Positions 7,966 to 16,549 of a stretch of 52,249 nt of DNA are shown here, one piece after another. The stretch lies in assembly GCA_017522065.1 (NCBI GenBank), contig JAFXAD010000047.1, positions 1 to 52,249 of the forward strand. The letters are read 5' to 3'. A program made the translations under genes and the position numbers. Below the pieces are notes generated by a model. It worked only from the letters and a program-made list of their open reading frames with translations, was not told where the DNA came from and did not search any database. Each line of letters starts with the position of its first letter. The stretch's first letter is position 1. The stretch comes from Bacteroidales bacterium (GTDB taxonomy: Bacteria > Bacteroidota > Bacteroidia > Bacteroidales > P3).

Positions 7966-8837
7966 AAGACATAGAAGACATATTCCGCGAGCAATTTGCC
8001 GATGCCGAAACGCAACCTCCAGCCGATGCGTGGCAGACTATAGAAAACCGTCTGCCCAAGCGGATGGCGGCAAAACGGCGTAAGGGGAGAAGGCTATTGT
8101 CGTATGCCATCGCTGCGGTCGGTGTCGTTGCCGCAGTGACGGTTGCGGTTGCTCTGCTGCACGACAATACGGAAGTTGAAGAAAAGACTATCGTAGCCCA
8201 GACGTCGATCGAGAACGTCCGGCAAGTGCCGTCATCCGTCACCGACATCCCGCAGGTGAGCACGGAACAGGAAAAGCAATCGTCGGTGCCGGTCGTCAAA
8301 AAAGATGCCGGCAACCAGACCGTCGAGGTCGTGAAACAGGAAACCAATACCGCAAAACTTGCTGAGCGACAATCGGTAGCCAATCAGCAGCGACCTTCGC
8401 AACCTCAAACTGTGGTAGGTAAGAGCGCAACCATCCGGTCGGAAAATGTCGCCGAAAACTCCGCCCCCGATGTAGAAAAGTATGAGATTCCTGACGAAGA
8501 GACCTCGCACAGCATCGCCGCGGAAACCAACCCTACGGCCGAAAAAGAGACATCGGAGCCGATACAGCAGCGTCCCGAGCAACAAAAGATTGTCATACCG
8601 AATCTTGTGACGCCCAACGGCGACGGATACAACGACTGCTGGGTGATTCCCGATTTGGAGAAATACGGTCCGATGCAGGTACAGATCTACACGGCGCAAA
8701 GCAAGCGAGTCTATTCGTCGCAGGACTATAGGAACGATTTTTGCTTCGAGGGCCTTCCCGACGGCAATTACTTTTATATTATTGTCTTCAAAGAACTCAA
8801 CCGTACCCTCCGCGGCGTACTGGTCGTGAAGAGATAG
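7962..8837 (+). CDS. Single-pass membrane protein with anti-sigma-like N-terminus and T9SS type B (CHU_C) C-terminal domain
   Basis: A 291-residue protein with no N-terminal signal peptide. Residues 1-44 are cytoplasmic and amphipathic (DIEDIFREQFADAE, then AWQTIENRLP and a basic cluster). This layout is common in Bacteroidetes proteins encoded right after an ECF sigma factor. A single transmembrane helix spans about 45-66. Residues 70-205 are a polar, Gln/Glu/Thr-rich periplasmic linker. Residues 210-291 (PNLVTPNGDGYNDCW, then IYTAQSKRVYSS and GLPDGNYFYIIV) match the gliding-motility-associated C-terminal domain that T9SS uses as a type B sorting signal. With a membrane anchor at the other end this copy cannot be released like ordinary cargo. 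I infer an anti-sigma or co-sensor that presents a T9SS-type domain in the periplasm. Confidence 0.8.
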   Translation: MKDIEDIFREQFADAETQPPADAWQTIENRLPKRMAAKRRKGRRLLSYAIAAVGVVAAVTVAVALLHDNTEVEEKTIVAQTSIENVRQVPSSVTDIPQVSTEQEKQSSVPVVKKDAGNQTVEVVKQETNTAKLAERQSVANQQRPSQPQTVVGKSATIRSENVAENSAPDVEKYEIPDEETSHSIAAETNPTAEKETSEPIQQRPEQQKIVIPNLVTPNGDGYNDCWVIPDLEKYGPMQVQIYTAQSKRVYSSQDYRNDFCFEGLPDGNYFYIIVFKELNRTLRGVLVVKR

Positions 8838-9203
8838 GGTCGGAAGGATTGAATAGGTTGAAAGGGTTGGAAATGGTTGAAAAGCATAAAGGGTTGAAGG
8901 GTTTAAAGGGTTAAAAGATGGAAGGATTAAAAGTTGAAATATTGATTGCTTGATAGGTAAAAGAACATTTTCAAGTATTCGAGTAATTCGTTGGTCGTGT
9001 GCGACCATTCGCGAAAATGGAGATTAATAAAATATAACCTTTAAAAATCGTTTAATTCGCTCAATTCGTTTAATTCGCCGTTTAAAAAGTAATTATTAGA
9101 GGTGCCCAAAAATTCGTTTTATTCGTATAATTCGTGGTCAAATAAAGTTTAAAGAGAATCCTGGTACGCAAGCATTCCTGCTTGCTAAAAAAATGTAAAA
9201 AAT
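8838..9203. repeat. Gene-free repeat region: GGTTGAAA-type heptads, AATTCG motifs, MITE fragment, REP-like hairpin
   Basis: There is no gene here. 8838-8940 is a degenerate run of GGTTGAAAG/GGGTTGAAG units with period near seven. 9047-9105 holds AATTCG hexamers running into TAATTATTAGAGGTGCCC, which is nearly identical, in inverse orientation, to 47359-47411 (one end of the MITE-like element). 9163-9188 is a degenerate copy of the CGCAAGCA/TGCTTGCG hairpin repeat. The msr gene starts 15 bases later, so these repeats form its upstream region. No TAnnTTTG promoter box is recognised. Confidence 0.7.
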
Positions 9204-10166
9204 ATGAAAGAAGAAAAATACGAGTTGTTATATAAACAGATAGCATCGCTCCTTGAAGGCGAGACCGATGCTGTGGCGACGATGTCGAATGTCGCTGCAA
9301 TGATTCATGACGCGTTCCGCTTTTGGTGGACGGGCTTCTACCACGTCAGCGGTGGCGAACTGCTGCTCGGTCCTTTCCAGGGCCCCGTGGCTTGTATGCA
9401 CATAGGCTACGGCAAGGGTGTATGCGGCACGGCATGGAAGGAGCGTCGCACGGTGGTGGTGCCCGACGTGGAACAGTTTCCGGGCCACATAGCCTGCAGC
9501 AGCGAGAGCCGCAGCGAGATAGTTGTGCCTGTCGTTCAGCGCGGTGTCGTGGTTGCGGTGCTCGACATAGACAGCCGTGAGCTGGGCACCTTCGACGATG
9601 TCGATGCACAATGGCTCGAGAAGATTGTTGCCCTGTTGCCGCCGATGCCTCTTGCCGAGCAGGAAATATACCTTGCCGCCGGCTGCTTCTGGGGTGCCGA
9701 GAAATATCTGAAACTCATTGAAGGTGTTACCTTTACCGAGGTGGGCTTTGCCAACGGCAACACCGAGAATCCGACCTATAAGGAGGTCTATACCGACCAG
9801 ACGGGCTATGCCGAGACGGTCAAGCTGCGTTACAATCCTGCTGTCGCCAGCCTGCGTTTTCTGCTCGAGATGTACTTCAAGGCCATCGACCCCACCAGCC
9901 TCAACAAGCAGGGCGAGGACGAAGGAACACGCTATCGCACAGGTATCTATTACACCGACCCTGCCGACCGTGCCATTATCGACAAAGTCGTTGCCGACGA
10001 AGCCAAGAAGTACGGCCTGCCGCTGCAGGTCGAGGTGGAGCCGCTGCGCAACTTCTATCCTGCCGAGGAATACCATCAGGACTACCTCGACAAGAACCCC
10101 TCCGGCTACTGCCACCTGCCTGTCGCCCTGTTTGAACTTGCAAAGAAAGCCAAAGACACTAAATGA
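9204..10166 (+). CDS. msrA: Fused free-methionine-(R)-sulfoxide reductase (GAF) and MsrA
   Basis: A 320-residue two-domain cytoplasmic repair enzyme. Residues 1-147 form a GAF-fold fRMsr with the three family cysteines at C64, C74 and C98. Their 10 and 24 residue spacing equals that of E. coli fRMsr (84/94/118). This domain reduces free Met-R-sulfoxide. Residues 152-320 form MsrA: the catalytic GCFWGAE motif with C160, YRTGIYY near 243-249, the substrate region EVEPLRNFYPAEEYHQDY, and a C-terminal C303 as likely resolving cysteine. MsrA reduces Met-S-sulfoxide, free or in protein. The fusion would cover both diastereomers of free Met sulfoxide. The next gene (secreted, T9SS type B) starts two bases after this stop, so they are probably co-transcribed. 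MsrB is not nearby. Confidence 0.93.
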   Translation: MKEEKYELLYKQIASLLEGETDAVATMSNVAAMIHDAFRFWWTGFYHVSGGELLLGPFQGPVACMHIGYGKGVCGTAWKERRTVVVPDVEQFPGHIACSSESRSEIVVPVVQRGVVVAVLDIDSRELGTFDDVDAQWLEKIVALLPPMPLAEQEIYLAAGCFWGAEKYLKLIEGVTFTEVGFANGNTENPTYKEVYTDQTGYAETVKLRYNPAVASLRFLLEMYFKAIDPTSLNKQGEDEGTRYRTGIYYTDPADRAIIDKVVADEAKKYGLPLQVEVEPLRNFYPAEEYHQDYLDKNPSGYCHLPVALFELAKKAKDTK

Positions 10167-10167
10167 G

Positions 10168-11916
10168 ATGTTTTGCAGGGGGAAACATATAGGGCTGTTG
10201 CTAATGCTGCTTTGCTGTGCCAATCTGCGCAGCCAGGTTGTCGTCACCCTGCCATTCTATGAAAATTTTGAGAGTTATATAGAAGACTCTATAAGGCATA
10301 TAGATGCAACCCATACATTTTATACCCCTGCCTATCATTTTTTCGGCGGCTGGGAAGGCTGTTCGCGCGGTTGGGCAGGAACTATGTTCTGTCGACCTCA
10401 TTTTTTGCTTGTGCCTTACAACAATTACAGCTATATCAACAATGGTACGGTGCGTATGGACTATGCCGGTGCTTGGAATGACTATCATCCGGCGCCAGGT
10501 TTTTGGGACACAACCTACGACTACAAGTGCGGTGGGTCCCTGCTGGCATCCCCCTGGTTCTACGAACTGCCAGCAAGAGTCACTTTCGATTTCGTTGTTG
10601 CAATAGACACAAACAGTCCAGATCCGGGTGCAGAACTGATACCGCTCGAGATAGAGGTGGGCATTCTGACCGACTCGGTGCCTGACACTACAACGACAAA
10701 CTGGTGGACAGAAAATCGCACCAGTTGGCCCTGTAATCCCACTTGCGGACGCGATTTCATTCCATTTTCTACACAGACATACACGCTCAACGGCTGCGAG
10801 TGGCAACAGTTCGATGTCAATGTGCTCGGTATGTTCGACGGTGTCATGCCTCCCTACCGCATAGGCTTTCGAACGAAAAGATGCGACACTCTTTCTATTG
10901 GATTCCCTGCCGCCAACTCCACATTCCTTGATAATGTTCGCATCTATCCCGCCCATATCACCACAAGCGACACACTGCTTCACGCCGATACCATCTGCCT
11001 CGGAACGCCATACAGTGGTTACGGATTCACCCCATCAGTCAGTCAGACAAGCACACCCGGCACATACACCTTCGTCTACACAGAGTTGGTGAACGACAGC
11101 ACCACTGAGGTCCATCTGCTGACGCTGACCATACTGCCCACAAGCGACACCGTTCTCTACGACACCATCTTTATAGGTGACAGCCTTTCCTTTTTCGACA
11201 CCACGCTGACTCAGAACGGCGTATACTTGTATACCGCTGTCGCAGCCAACGGATGCGACTCGACGGTGACGCTGCATTTGCAAACCGTAATCCGTATAGA
11301 CACCGTAACTGTAAGAGACACCATCTGTCTCGGCGAGCTGTATAATGGCTATGGCTTTTATGTCCAACCAACGATGCCAGGCACTTTCACATTCCAGCGC
11401 GACAGCGTGAACGACTTTGCTCAGCGACACTATGTTTTAAAACTGTTTGTCAGCCCGACAGACTCAACAGTCCTGCACGTCAGCATCGATGCCGGCGACA
11501 CCCTTCGATACGGCGGTACCGCCATCGCTGACAGCGGCGAGTATATCTTTCATTTCACCAACCAGTATGGGTGCGACTCTATGGTGACGCTGATAGTCGG
11601 TCTGAATGCCGTCCCTCCACCACCGCCCGAAGAGCCGCCGATGTACAATATATGGTTTCCCAACGCCTTCACGCCCGACCAGGAGACAAACAACCGCTTC
11701 CGCGGCCACCTCAGTTTTGAGCCAGTCAAGTATCAATTATACATCTACAACCGCTGGGGCAACTTGATTTTCAGCACCACCGACCCCAGTGCCGCTTGGG
11801 ACGGTACCGCCAAAGGCATACCTCAACCACAAGCAGCATACGTTTACAAATATGAAGTGCACCTCCCCGACGGCATAGTCCGCGCAGGCATCGGCACGGT
11901 GACAATGATAAGGTAA
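10168..11916 (+). CDS. Secreted modular protein with T9SS type B (gliding-motility-associated) C-terminal domain
   Basis: A 582-residue exported protein. The signal peptide is residues 1-23 (LLLMLLCCANLRS then Q). An N-terminal beta-sandwich-like region begins FYENFESY and contains ASPWFYELPARVTFDFVV, resembling jelly-roll or choice-of-anchor domains. The middle holds short repeats of the type DTICLG..Y.GYGF and NGCDSTVTLHL that are typical of large Bacteroidetes adhesins. The last ~90 residues (IWFPNAFTPDQETNNRF, LYIYNRWGNLIFS, WDGTAKG, YVYKYEV) are a clear CHU_C type B sorting domain. The start at 10168 follows the msrA stop by one base; an upstream in-frame extension lies entirely inside msrA and is discarded. 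A surface adhesin or matrix role is plausible but not shown. Confidence 0.88.
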   Translation: MFCRGKHIGLLLMLLCCANLRSQVVVTLPFYENFESYIEDSIRHIDATHTFYTPAYHFFGGWEGCSRGWAGTMFCRPHFLLVPYNNYSYINNGTVRMDYAGAWNDYHPAPGFWDTTYDYKCGGSLLASPWFYELPARVTFDFVVAIDTNSPDPGAELIPLEIEVGILTDSVPDTTTTNWWTENRTSWPCNPTCGRDFIPFSTQTYTLNGCEWQQFDVNVLGMFDGVMPPYRIGFRTKRCDTLSIGFPAANSTFLDNVRIYPAHITTSDTLLHADTICLGTPYSGYGFTPSVSQTSTPGTYTFVYTELVNDSTTEVHLLTLTILPTSDTVLYDTIFIGDSLSFFDTTLTQNGVYLYTAVAANGCDSTVTLHLQTVIRIDTVTVRDTICLGELYNGYGFYVQPTMPGTFTFQRDSVNDFAQRHYVLKLFVSPTDSTVLHVSIDAGDTLRYGGTAIADSGEYIFHFTNQYGCDSMVTLIVGLNAVPPPPPEEPPMYNIWFPNAFTPDQETNNRFRGHLSFEPVKYQLYIYNRWGNLIFSTTDPSAAWDGTAKGIPQPQAAYVYKYEVHLPDGIVRAGIGTVTMIR

Positions 11917-11936
11917 TAACTAAAACTACGTCAAAT

Positions 11937-14240
11937 ATGAGAAACATCAAGAGAATTAGCTTATTGCTTACATTTGTTGCTCTTTTCCTCGCCGCCCACG
12001 CCCAGCACTTCGACTGGGCCAAGAGCTTTTATGGCTACGGTGACAAATACAGAAACTTTCCCTGCGGCCTGGTGGCCGACAGCGAGGGCAACACCTACCG
12101 CCTGATGCAGGTGGCCAGCGGCGGCCGGCTCGACACCATCGATCCCTTCGAGGTCGTTACAAACCACAACCCCAGCGCCCTGCTGGTGAAGATGTCGCCC
12201 GACGGGCAATACCTGTGGCACCGCATCATCAACCCTTGGGAGTTTGGCGGCGACAGCGGCGTGAAAGTACACGACCTGCGTATGCTTGGCGACACGGCTC
12301 TGATGATGATGGTGGACATTCCGCTGCCACACACCACCGTCTACGACAATATAGTGCGGACAAAGCTCTACTACCTCGACACGCTGCTAACCACCAGCGA
12401 GTTGCTGCTGCCAACGGATAGTGTGTACAATTGGAGAGCCACGGCCTTCATCACCCTGGGACTGGACGGCACGCTGCTGGAACACCACTTCCTGCAGGTC
12501 ACCTATCTCGACAGCGTGGGACAGCCCGTCAGGCGCGGGCAAAAGGTGTATGGCGAATGGTTGGATGCCGGGCACTTCGATGTGGACAGTCGCGGCAACA
12601 TCTATGTCGTCCGCCTCACTCAGGATCGGGCTTTCACCGGGATGGATCCTCTTTATTTTCACGATGGCGGATTGAGCGGATTCCGCTTTATGGTGGACGG
12701 CACGCGCTTCCATACCCATATCCCGCCTTACACTACAGGCTTTTGGAACCAGCAGGTGCTGAAGTTCTCACCGCATTTCGACAGCCTGCTCGACGCCTCC
12801 TACCTTGCCGGCGATGCGCCGTGGGTAGATCCCTTCCATACCAACTGGCTGGAGATAAGGTCGTTCGATATCCACGAGGACGACCAACTATACTTCACCT
12901 TCAATGCAAAAATAGAACACGACAGCATACCCATTGCGCGGTCGGCCGGGCTGGTGTTGCACGTGGACACACTCTCGCTGGCCTGGGGCACCGACTGTAT
13001 GCTCCGCCTCGACACTGGCCTGAATGCCAACCTGCTGATGCAATTTGACTACGTGCCTGGCGACAGAAACTACCCGGCGGTAGAGCTCAGCGCCACCTGC
13101 ACCGACACCGCCACGGGGTCGCTCTTCGTGCTTGGCATTGCAGGAACAGATTCCTACACCGGCAACAGCAATCCACACCAGTTCATCTACCGTGGCGACA
13201 CCCTCGACAACCGCGACGATGCCTTCTGGCTCCGCGTGGGGATTGATGACGGACACTACCTCTCCTACGGGCGGATGCACTCCGCCTGGGGCAGCTCGGC
13301 GGGTGGCTTGTCCATCGCCGCACGCGACAACCGAGTCTTTGCGCAGGTGCGCTACTCGGGCAGTGTTTACTTTGCCGACACCGTACTCAACACCGGTGGA
13401 GCAAGCGAAGTAGGACTGGCTCTGGCGCAGTGGGACTACGACGGCAACGAGGTGGCCATATACCCCTTCCACTGCATCCATTCCGACAGCCAGGCCGGAC
13501 ACCTGCTGCTGACGGACACGGTGGTGTATGTGACCGGCAACAGTTTCAGCAGCACCACCAACTTCGGAGGCATCGCTTGTGGTATGGGGCAATACATAGC
13601 CAAACTGGTCGACACCTCGATGCGGTCGCCATACGTCTACCCCGACCTCCACGCCAACCAGTCGATTGTATGGCCGGGAGGCAACATTCTTCGCATTCCC
13701 AATCCGGGTTCCAATCCTAACCTGGCGCTCAATGCCACGGCCACCAGCGGCCTGCCGGTTGTCTACACAATCTCTGACCCCTCAATGGCGACGTTTTTGA
13801 ATCGCAACGGCGGTTTTGAATTATTGGCGACGTGCCAGCAGGGTGTCTGCCAGGTCACCGCAAGCCAGCCCGGCACCAGCTACTGGAACCCTGCCTCGCT
13901 CACCAAAACACTCGTCATTGGCAATGCAACTCCGCCGCCTACAGGCATCGAGGAGGTGACGCCCCCAGAGGTGTACGTCTATCCCAATCCCACCAAGCAG
14001 AAAATAACCATTAGGGTTGAAAGCGGAGAGTTGAAAGTTGAAAACGGGGTTGCAACCGCCTGGCTCACCGACCTCACCGGCCGCCGCGAGCAAGTGCGCC
14101 TCACACCTGACGGCCCCGGACAGTACTCCCTCGACCTCACCTCCCGCCCGCAAGCCACCTATCTCCTCACCCTCACCACCGCCGACGGCAAGCAGCACAC
14201 CATCCGCCTGCTGAAACAATCGGATATCTTTTCTCGATAA
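11937..14240 (+). CDS. Secreted T9SS type A cargo protein, paralogue 1 (HFDWAKS family)
   Basis: A 767-residue exported protein. The signal peptide ends AAHAQ and the mature N-terminus is HFDWAKSF. The body looks like SBBP-type or beta-propeller repeat sequence: ADSEGNTYRL, KMSPDGQYLWH, VDSRGNIYVV, LKFSPHFDSLLDA and QWDYDGNEVAIY. The C-terminus (EVYVYPNPTKQK, AWLTDLTGRRE, YLLTLTTADGKQ, KQSDIFSR) is a type A sorting domain. It is paralogous to the proteins at 14352 and 19415: signal peptide and sorting domain are close and the middle is more divergent. A low-complexity insert (VESGELKVENG) in the sorting domain is encoded by GTTGAAA heptamers. It starts 20 bases after the preceding type B gene and is likely in the same transcript. 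Function unknown. Confidence 0.87.
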   Translation: MRNIKRISLLLTFVALFLAAHAQHFDWAKSFYGYGDKYRNFPCGLVADSEGNTYRLMQVASGGRLDTIDPFEVVTNHNPSALLVKMSPDGQYLWHRIINPWEFGGDSGVKVHDLRMLGDTALMMMVDIPLPHTTVYDNIVRTKLYYLDTLLTTSELLLPTDSVYNWRATAFITLGLDGTLLEHHFLQVTYLDSVGQPVRRGQKVYGEWLDAGHFDVDSRGNIYVVRLTQDRAFTGMDPLYFHDGGLSGFRFMVDGTRFHTHIPPYTTGFWNQQVLKFSPHFDSLLDASYLAGDAPWVDPFHTNWLEIRSFDIHEDDQLYFTFNAKIEHDSIPIARSAGLVLHVDTLSLAWGTDCMLRLDTGLNANLLMQFDYVPGDRNYPAVELSATCTDTATGSLFVLGIAGTDSYTGNSNPHQFIYRGDTLDNRDDAFWLRVGIDDGHYLSYGRMHSAWGSSAGGLSIAARDNRVFAQVRYSGSVYFADTVLNTGGASEVGLALAQWDYDGNEVAIYPFHCIHSDSQAGHLLLTDTVVYVTGNSFSSTTNFGGIACGMGQYIAKLVDTSMRSPYVYPDLHANQSIVWPGGNILRIPNPGSNPNLALNATATSGLPVVYTISDPSMATFLNRNGGFELLATCQQGVCQVTASQPGTSYWNPASLTKTLVIGNATPPPTGIEEVTPPEVYVYPNPTKQKITIRVESGELKVENGVATAWLTDLTGRREQVRLTPDGPGQYSLDLTSRPQATYLLTLTTADGKQHTIRLLKQSDIFSR

Positions 14241-14340
14241 TGAAAACGGATTTAGCAACGTTTCGCAAAGCGAACGCAGAACCAAACTTGTTTGAGTTAT
14301 GCTGAGCCAAAGAAACGTCAACGAAGTTAAACGCACAAAA
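14241..14340 (+). repeat. Dispersed repeat copy (MITE core) in the upstream region of paralogue 2
   Basis: This segment begins right after the stop of the preceding gene and is ~95% identical to 19309-19405. It contains CGTTTCGCAAAGCGA, ACTTGTTTG and AGCCAAAGAAACGTCAACGAA. The same core occurs in the MITE-like elements at 47359-47547 and, inverted, at 42035-42270. Homology with 19309 continues past the repeat into the coding sequence up to about base 14440. Confidence 0.85.
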
Positions 14341-14351
14341 ACAACACGACT

Positions 14352-16418
14352 ATGGCAAGAAAGACCCTCACCTTTGCGCTCTTTGTGCTGCTGGCAATCA
14401 CCGCCCACGCCCAGCATTTCGACTGGGTGAAATCCTACTTTGGTCCTGACTATAGAAACGGAGACGCTGCCAACGATTTATACGGCTCGGTGATGGACAG
14501 CGAAGGGAACATCTATATTCTAGGACATTTCCTTGGCGGCGCCCGGTGGGACGACGATACAGAAATACTGCCTTTCTCGGCTCATCGCAACCGCTGTGCC
14601 GTCATAGCCAAGTTCTCGCCCGATGGCGAAATGGTGTGGCACAAAGAACTATATTCCAGCTATACCGATGTTAATGTATACACAATAAGGATGGTAGGTG
14701 ATACCGCATTGATGTTGTATGCGTGGTTTATGTTACCGTTTGATTACGGACTCCCCGGCGAAAAGAATGAGTTGTATTACTTTGATACACTCCTGACCTC
14801 CGCCGAGCATTTCCCCGCATCGCCCGACAGTCTTCAGATCCCCATTTATTATGATGCTTTTATCACATTGGGTCTTGAGAGTGGCAATGTCATCGATGAA
14901 CATTTTTTTGCACTGACATTTGTTAAAAATGATGGGTCATTGTTGAGAAATAAAATCTCGAACTATTTGGAGACAAGTCATGGAATACGGAGTTCCTTCA
15001 ATGTTGACAACGAGGGGAACATCATACTGGCACGACAGATAAATGATCGGTTTTATGAAATGTGCGACACCTGTCCCGACGGATTATACTGGTGGTCACT
15101 ATATGATGGCAACATCAGCACAATGCGGTTGATGGTGGATGGAGCCACGAAGCAGTTGGATGTTCCTTTGGAGCCTTCTGCTCTGTGGAACTGGCAAATC
15201 ATCAAACTGTCGCCGCACCTGGACAGCGTGTTGGCAAGCACATATGTATTCGACCGGTCTATGGAATTCGAGCCCATCGACCCCAATGAATACTTCAGTC
15301 TCTATTTGGAATCTATCGACATCGACATTTACAACAATATGTACATCAGTTTCTATCGCCGTCAGCCCCGGTACATCTATCTGCCTGTAAAGAACTCCGA
15401 TTCAATCCAAATGGAGTGGGTGGACTGTGTGTTGCGATACTCCCCTGACCTCGTGCCTACAGGAATTGTACAGACACCGACAACGTATATTCCAAGCGGG
15501 CATCCCGCCGGCGACATTGTCTGGCTCAGCACCATTCTCGACACGGCTACCAACAGCCTTTTCCTGATGGGAAATGCGGCGCGAGACACGGTGTATGCAA
15601 CATTTGTTTACGACGGTGACACTCTGAACATTAAAAACAACGCCTGCTGGCTGCGGCTTAACGCCGATGACCTCAGCCTCATCTCCTACGGCAAGGCTCG
15701 CTCCATAGGCACGCATTCATACGAAAGGACATATCTATATACCGACAAATACGTATGGGCTCACAACGGTTCCTTTGTGGCAGGGAACAACCGCGTCTTC
15801 TGCCAGGTGAAATACCAATGCAACATACTCTTCCAAAACACTCAAATTAACAATCTATACGGTATGGGGCTCTTCGTTTGGGATTACGATGGTCACGAAC
15901 TCGAATACATCGACTACAACTCGCCCGGCCAAACCAACGAACAAGGCTATATATTCCTTAAGGACAGCTCGCTATGGCTTACCGGCACCCTTACCGCCGA
16001 CGCCGACTTTGGCAGTTTCCACGTAAATGCAGCCTACAACAGCCACGCCTACATTGCCCACTACACCGACACGGCGTTTATGACCCCCTACGTCCACACA
16101 GACGACCCCGGCGAGGTGAACATCACGCTGGTGGAGGGAGGAAACGCTTTCGTGGCATACCCAAATCCCTTCCGGCAGAGTGTGAAGATTAAAGTTGAAA
16201 GTGGAGCGTTGAAAGTTGAAAACGGGGTTGCAACCGCCTGGCTCACCGACCTCACTGGCCGCCGCGAGGTAGTGCACCTCACCCCTATAGGCTCTGGTCA
16301 ATACTCGTTGGATTTAACCTCCCGCCCCCAAGCCACCTACCTCCTCACCCTCACCACCGCCGACGGCAAGCAGCACACCGTCCGCCTGCTGAAGCAATCG
16401 GATATCTTCGCTCGATAA
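14352..16418 (+). CDS. Secreted T9SS type A cargo protein, paralogue 2 (HFDWVKSY family)
   Basis: A 688-residue exported protein. The signal peptide (MARKTLTFALFVLLAITAHA then Q) is followed by HFDWVKSYFG. Repeated motifs of the paralogue family are present: MDSEGNIYIL, KFSPDGEMVWHKEL, VDNEGNIILA, KLSPHLDSVLAST and VWDYDGHELEYIDY. The C-terminal ~95 residues (VAYPNPFRQSVKIKVE, AWLTDLTGRRE, YLLTLTTADGKQ) are a type A sorting domain. The first ~90 coding bases plus the upstream repeat are almost the same as for the protein at 19415, and the last ~330 bases are about 90% identical to it, while the central 1.6 kb is far more diverged. A promoter and an ATPase gene follow. Surface exposure is inferred; no enzymatic motif was recognised. 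Confidence 0.87.
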   Translation: MARKTLTFALFVLLAITAHAQHFDWVKSYFGPDYRNGDAANDLYGSVMDSEGNIYILGHFLGGARWDDDTEILPFSAHRNRCAVIAKFSPDGEMVWHKELYSSYTDVNVYTIRMVGDTALMLYAWFMLPFDYGLPGEKNELYYFDTLLTSAEHFPASPDSLQIPIYYDAFITLGLESGNVIDEHFFALTFVKNDGSLLRNKISNYLETSHGIRSSFNVDNEGNIILARQINDRFYEMCDTCPDGLYWWSLYDGNISTMRLMVDGATKQLDVPLEPSALWNWQIIKLSPHLDSVLASTYVFDRSMEFEPIDPNEYFSLYLESIDIDIYNNMYISFYRRQPRYIYLPVKNSDSIQMEWVDCVLRYSPDLVPTGIVQTPTTYIPSGHPAGDIVWLSTILDTATNSLFLMGNAARDTVYATFVYDGDTLNIKNNACWLRLNADDLSLISYGKARSIGTHSYERTYLYTDKYVWAHNGSFVAGNNRVFCQVKYQCNILFQNTQINNLYGMGLFVWDYDGHELEYIDYNSPGQTNEQGYIFLKDSSLWLTGTLTADADFGSFHVNAAYNSHAYIAHYTDTAFMTPYVHTDDPGEVNITLVEGGNAFVAYPNPFRQSVKIKVESGALKVENGVATAWLTDLTGRREVVHLTPIGSGQYSLDLTSRPQATYLLTLTTADGKQHTVRLLKQSDIFAR

Positions 16419-16501
16419 CCGCGCGGGTCTCGTCACGGTCAGCAATATCCATTTTCGATATGTGTAATGGATAAAAATAAGGAAATTTGTCCAATAAGCA
16501 C

Positions 16502-16530
16502 TTGTGTATTGAATAAAATTTGTATCTTTG
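16502..16530 (+). promoter_or_regulatory. Bacteroidetes promoter for the ATPase gene
   Basis: TTG at 16502-16504, then 18 bases, then TATCTTTG at 16523-16530: a good match to the Bacteroidetes consensus. It lies 20 bases before ATG 16550, so the ATPase has its own promoter inside the cargo island. Confidence 0.75.
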
Positions 16531-16549
16531 CAGTCGAAGTATTATCATT

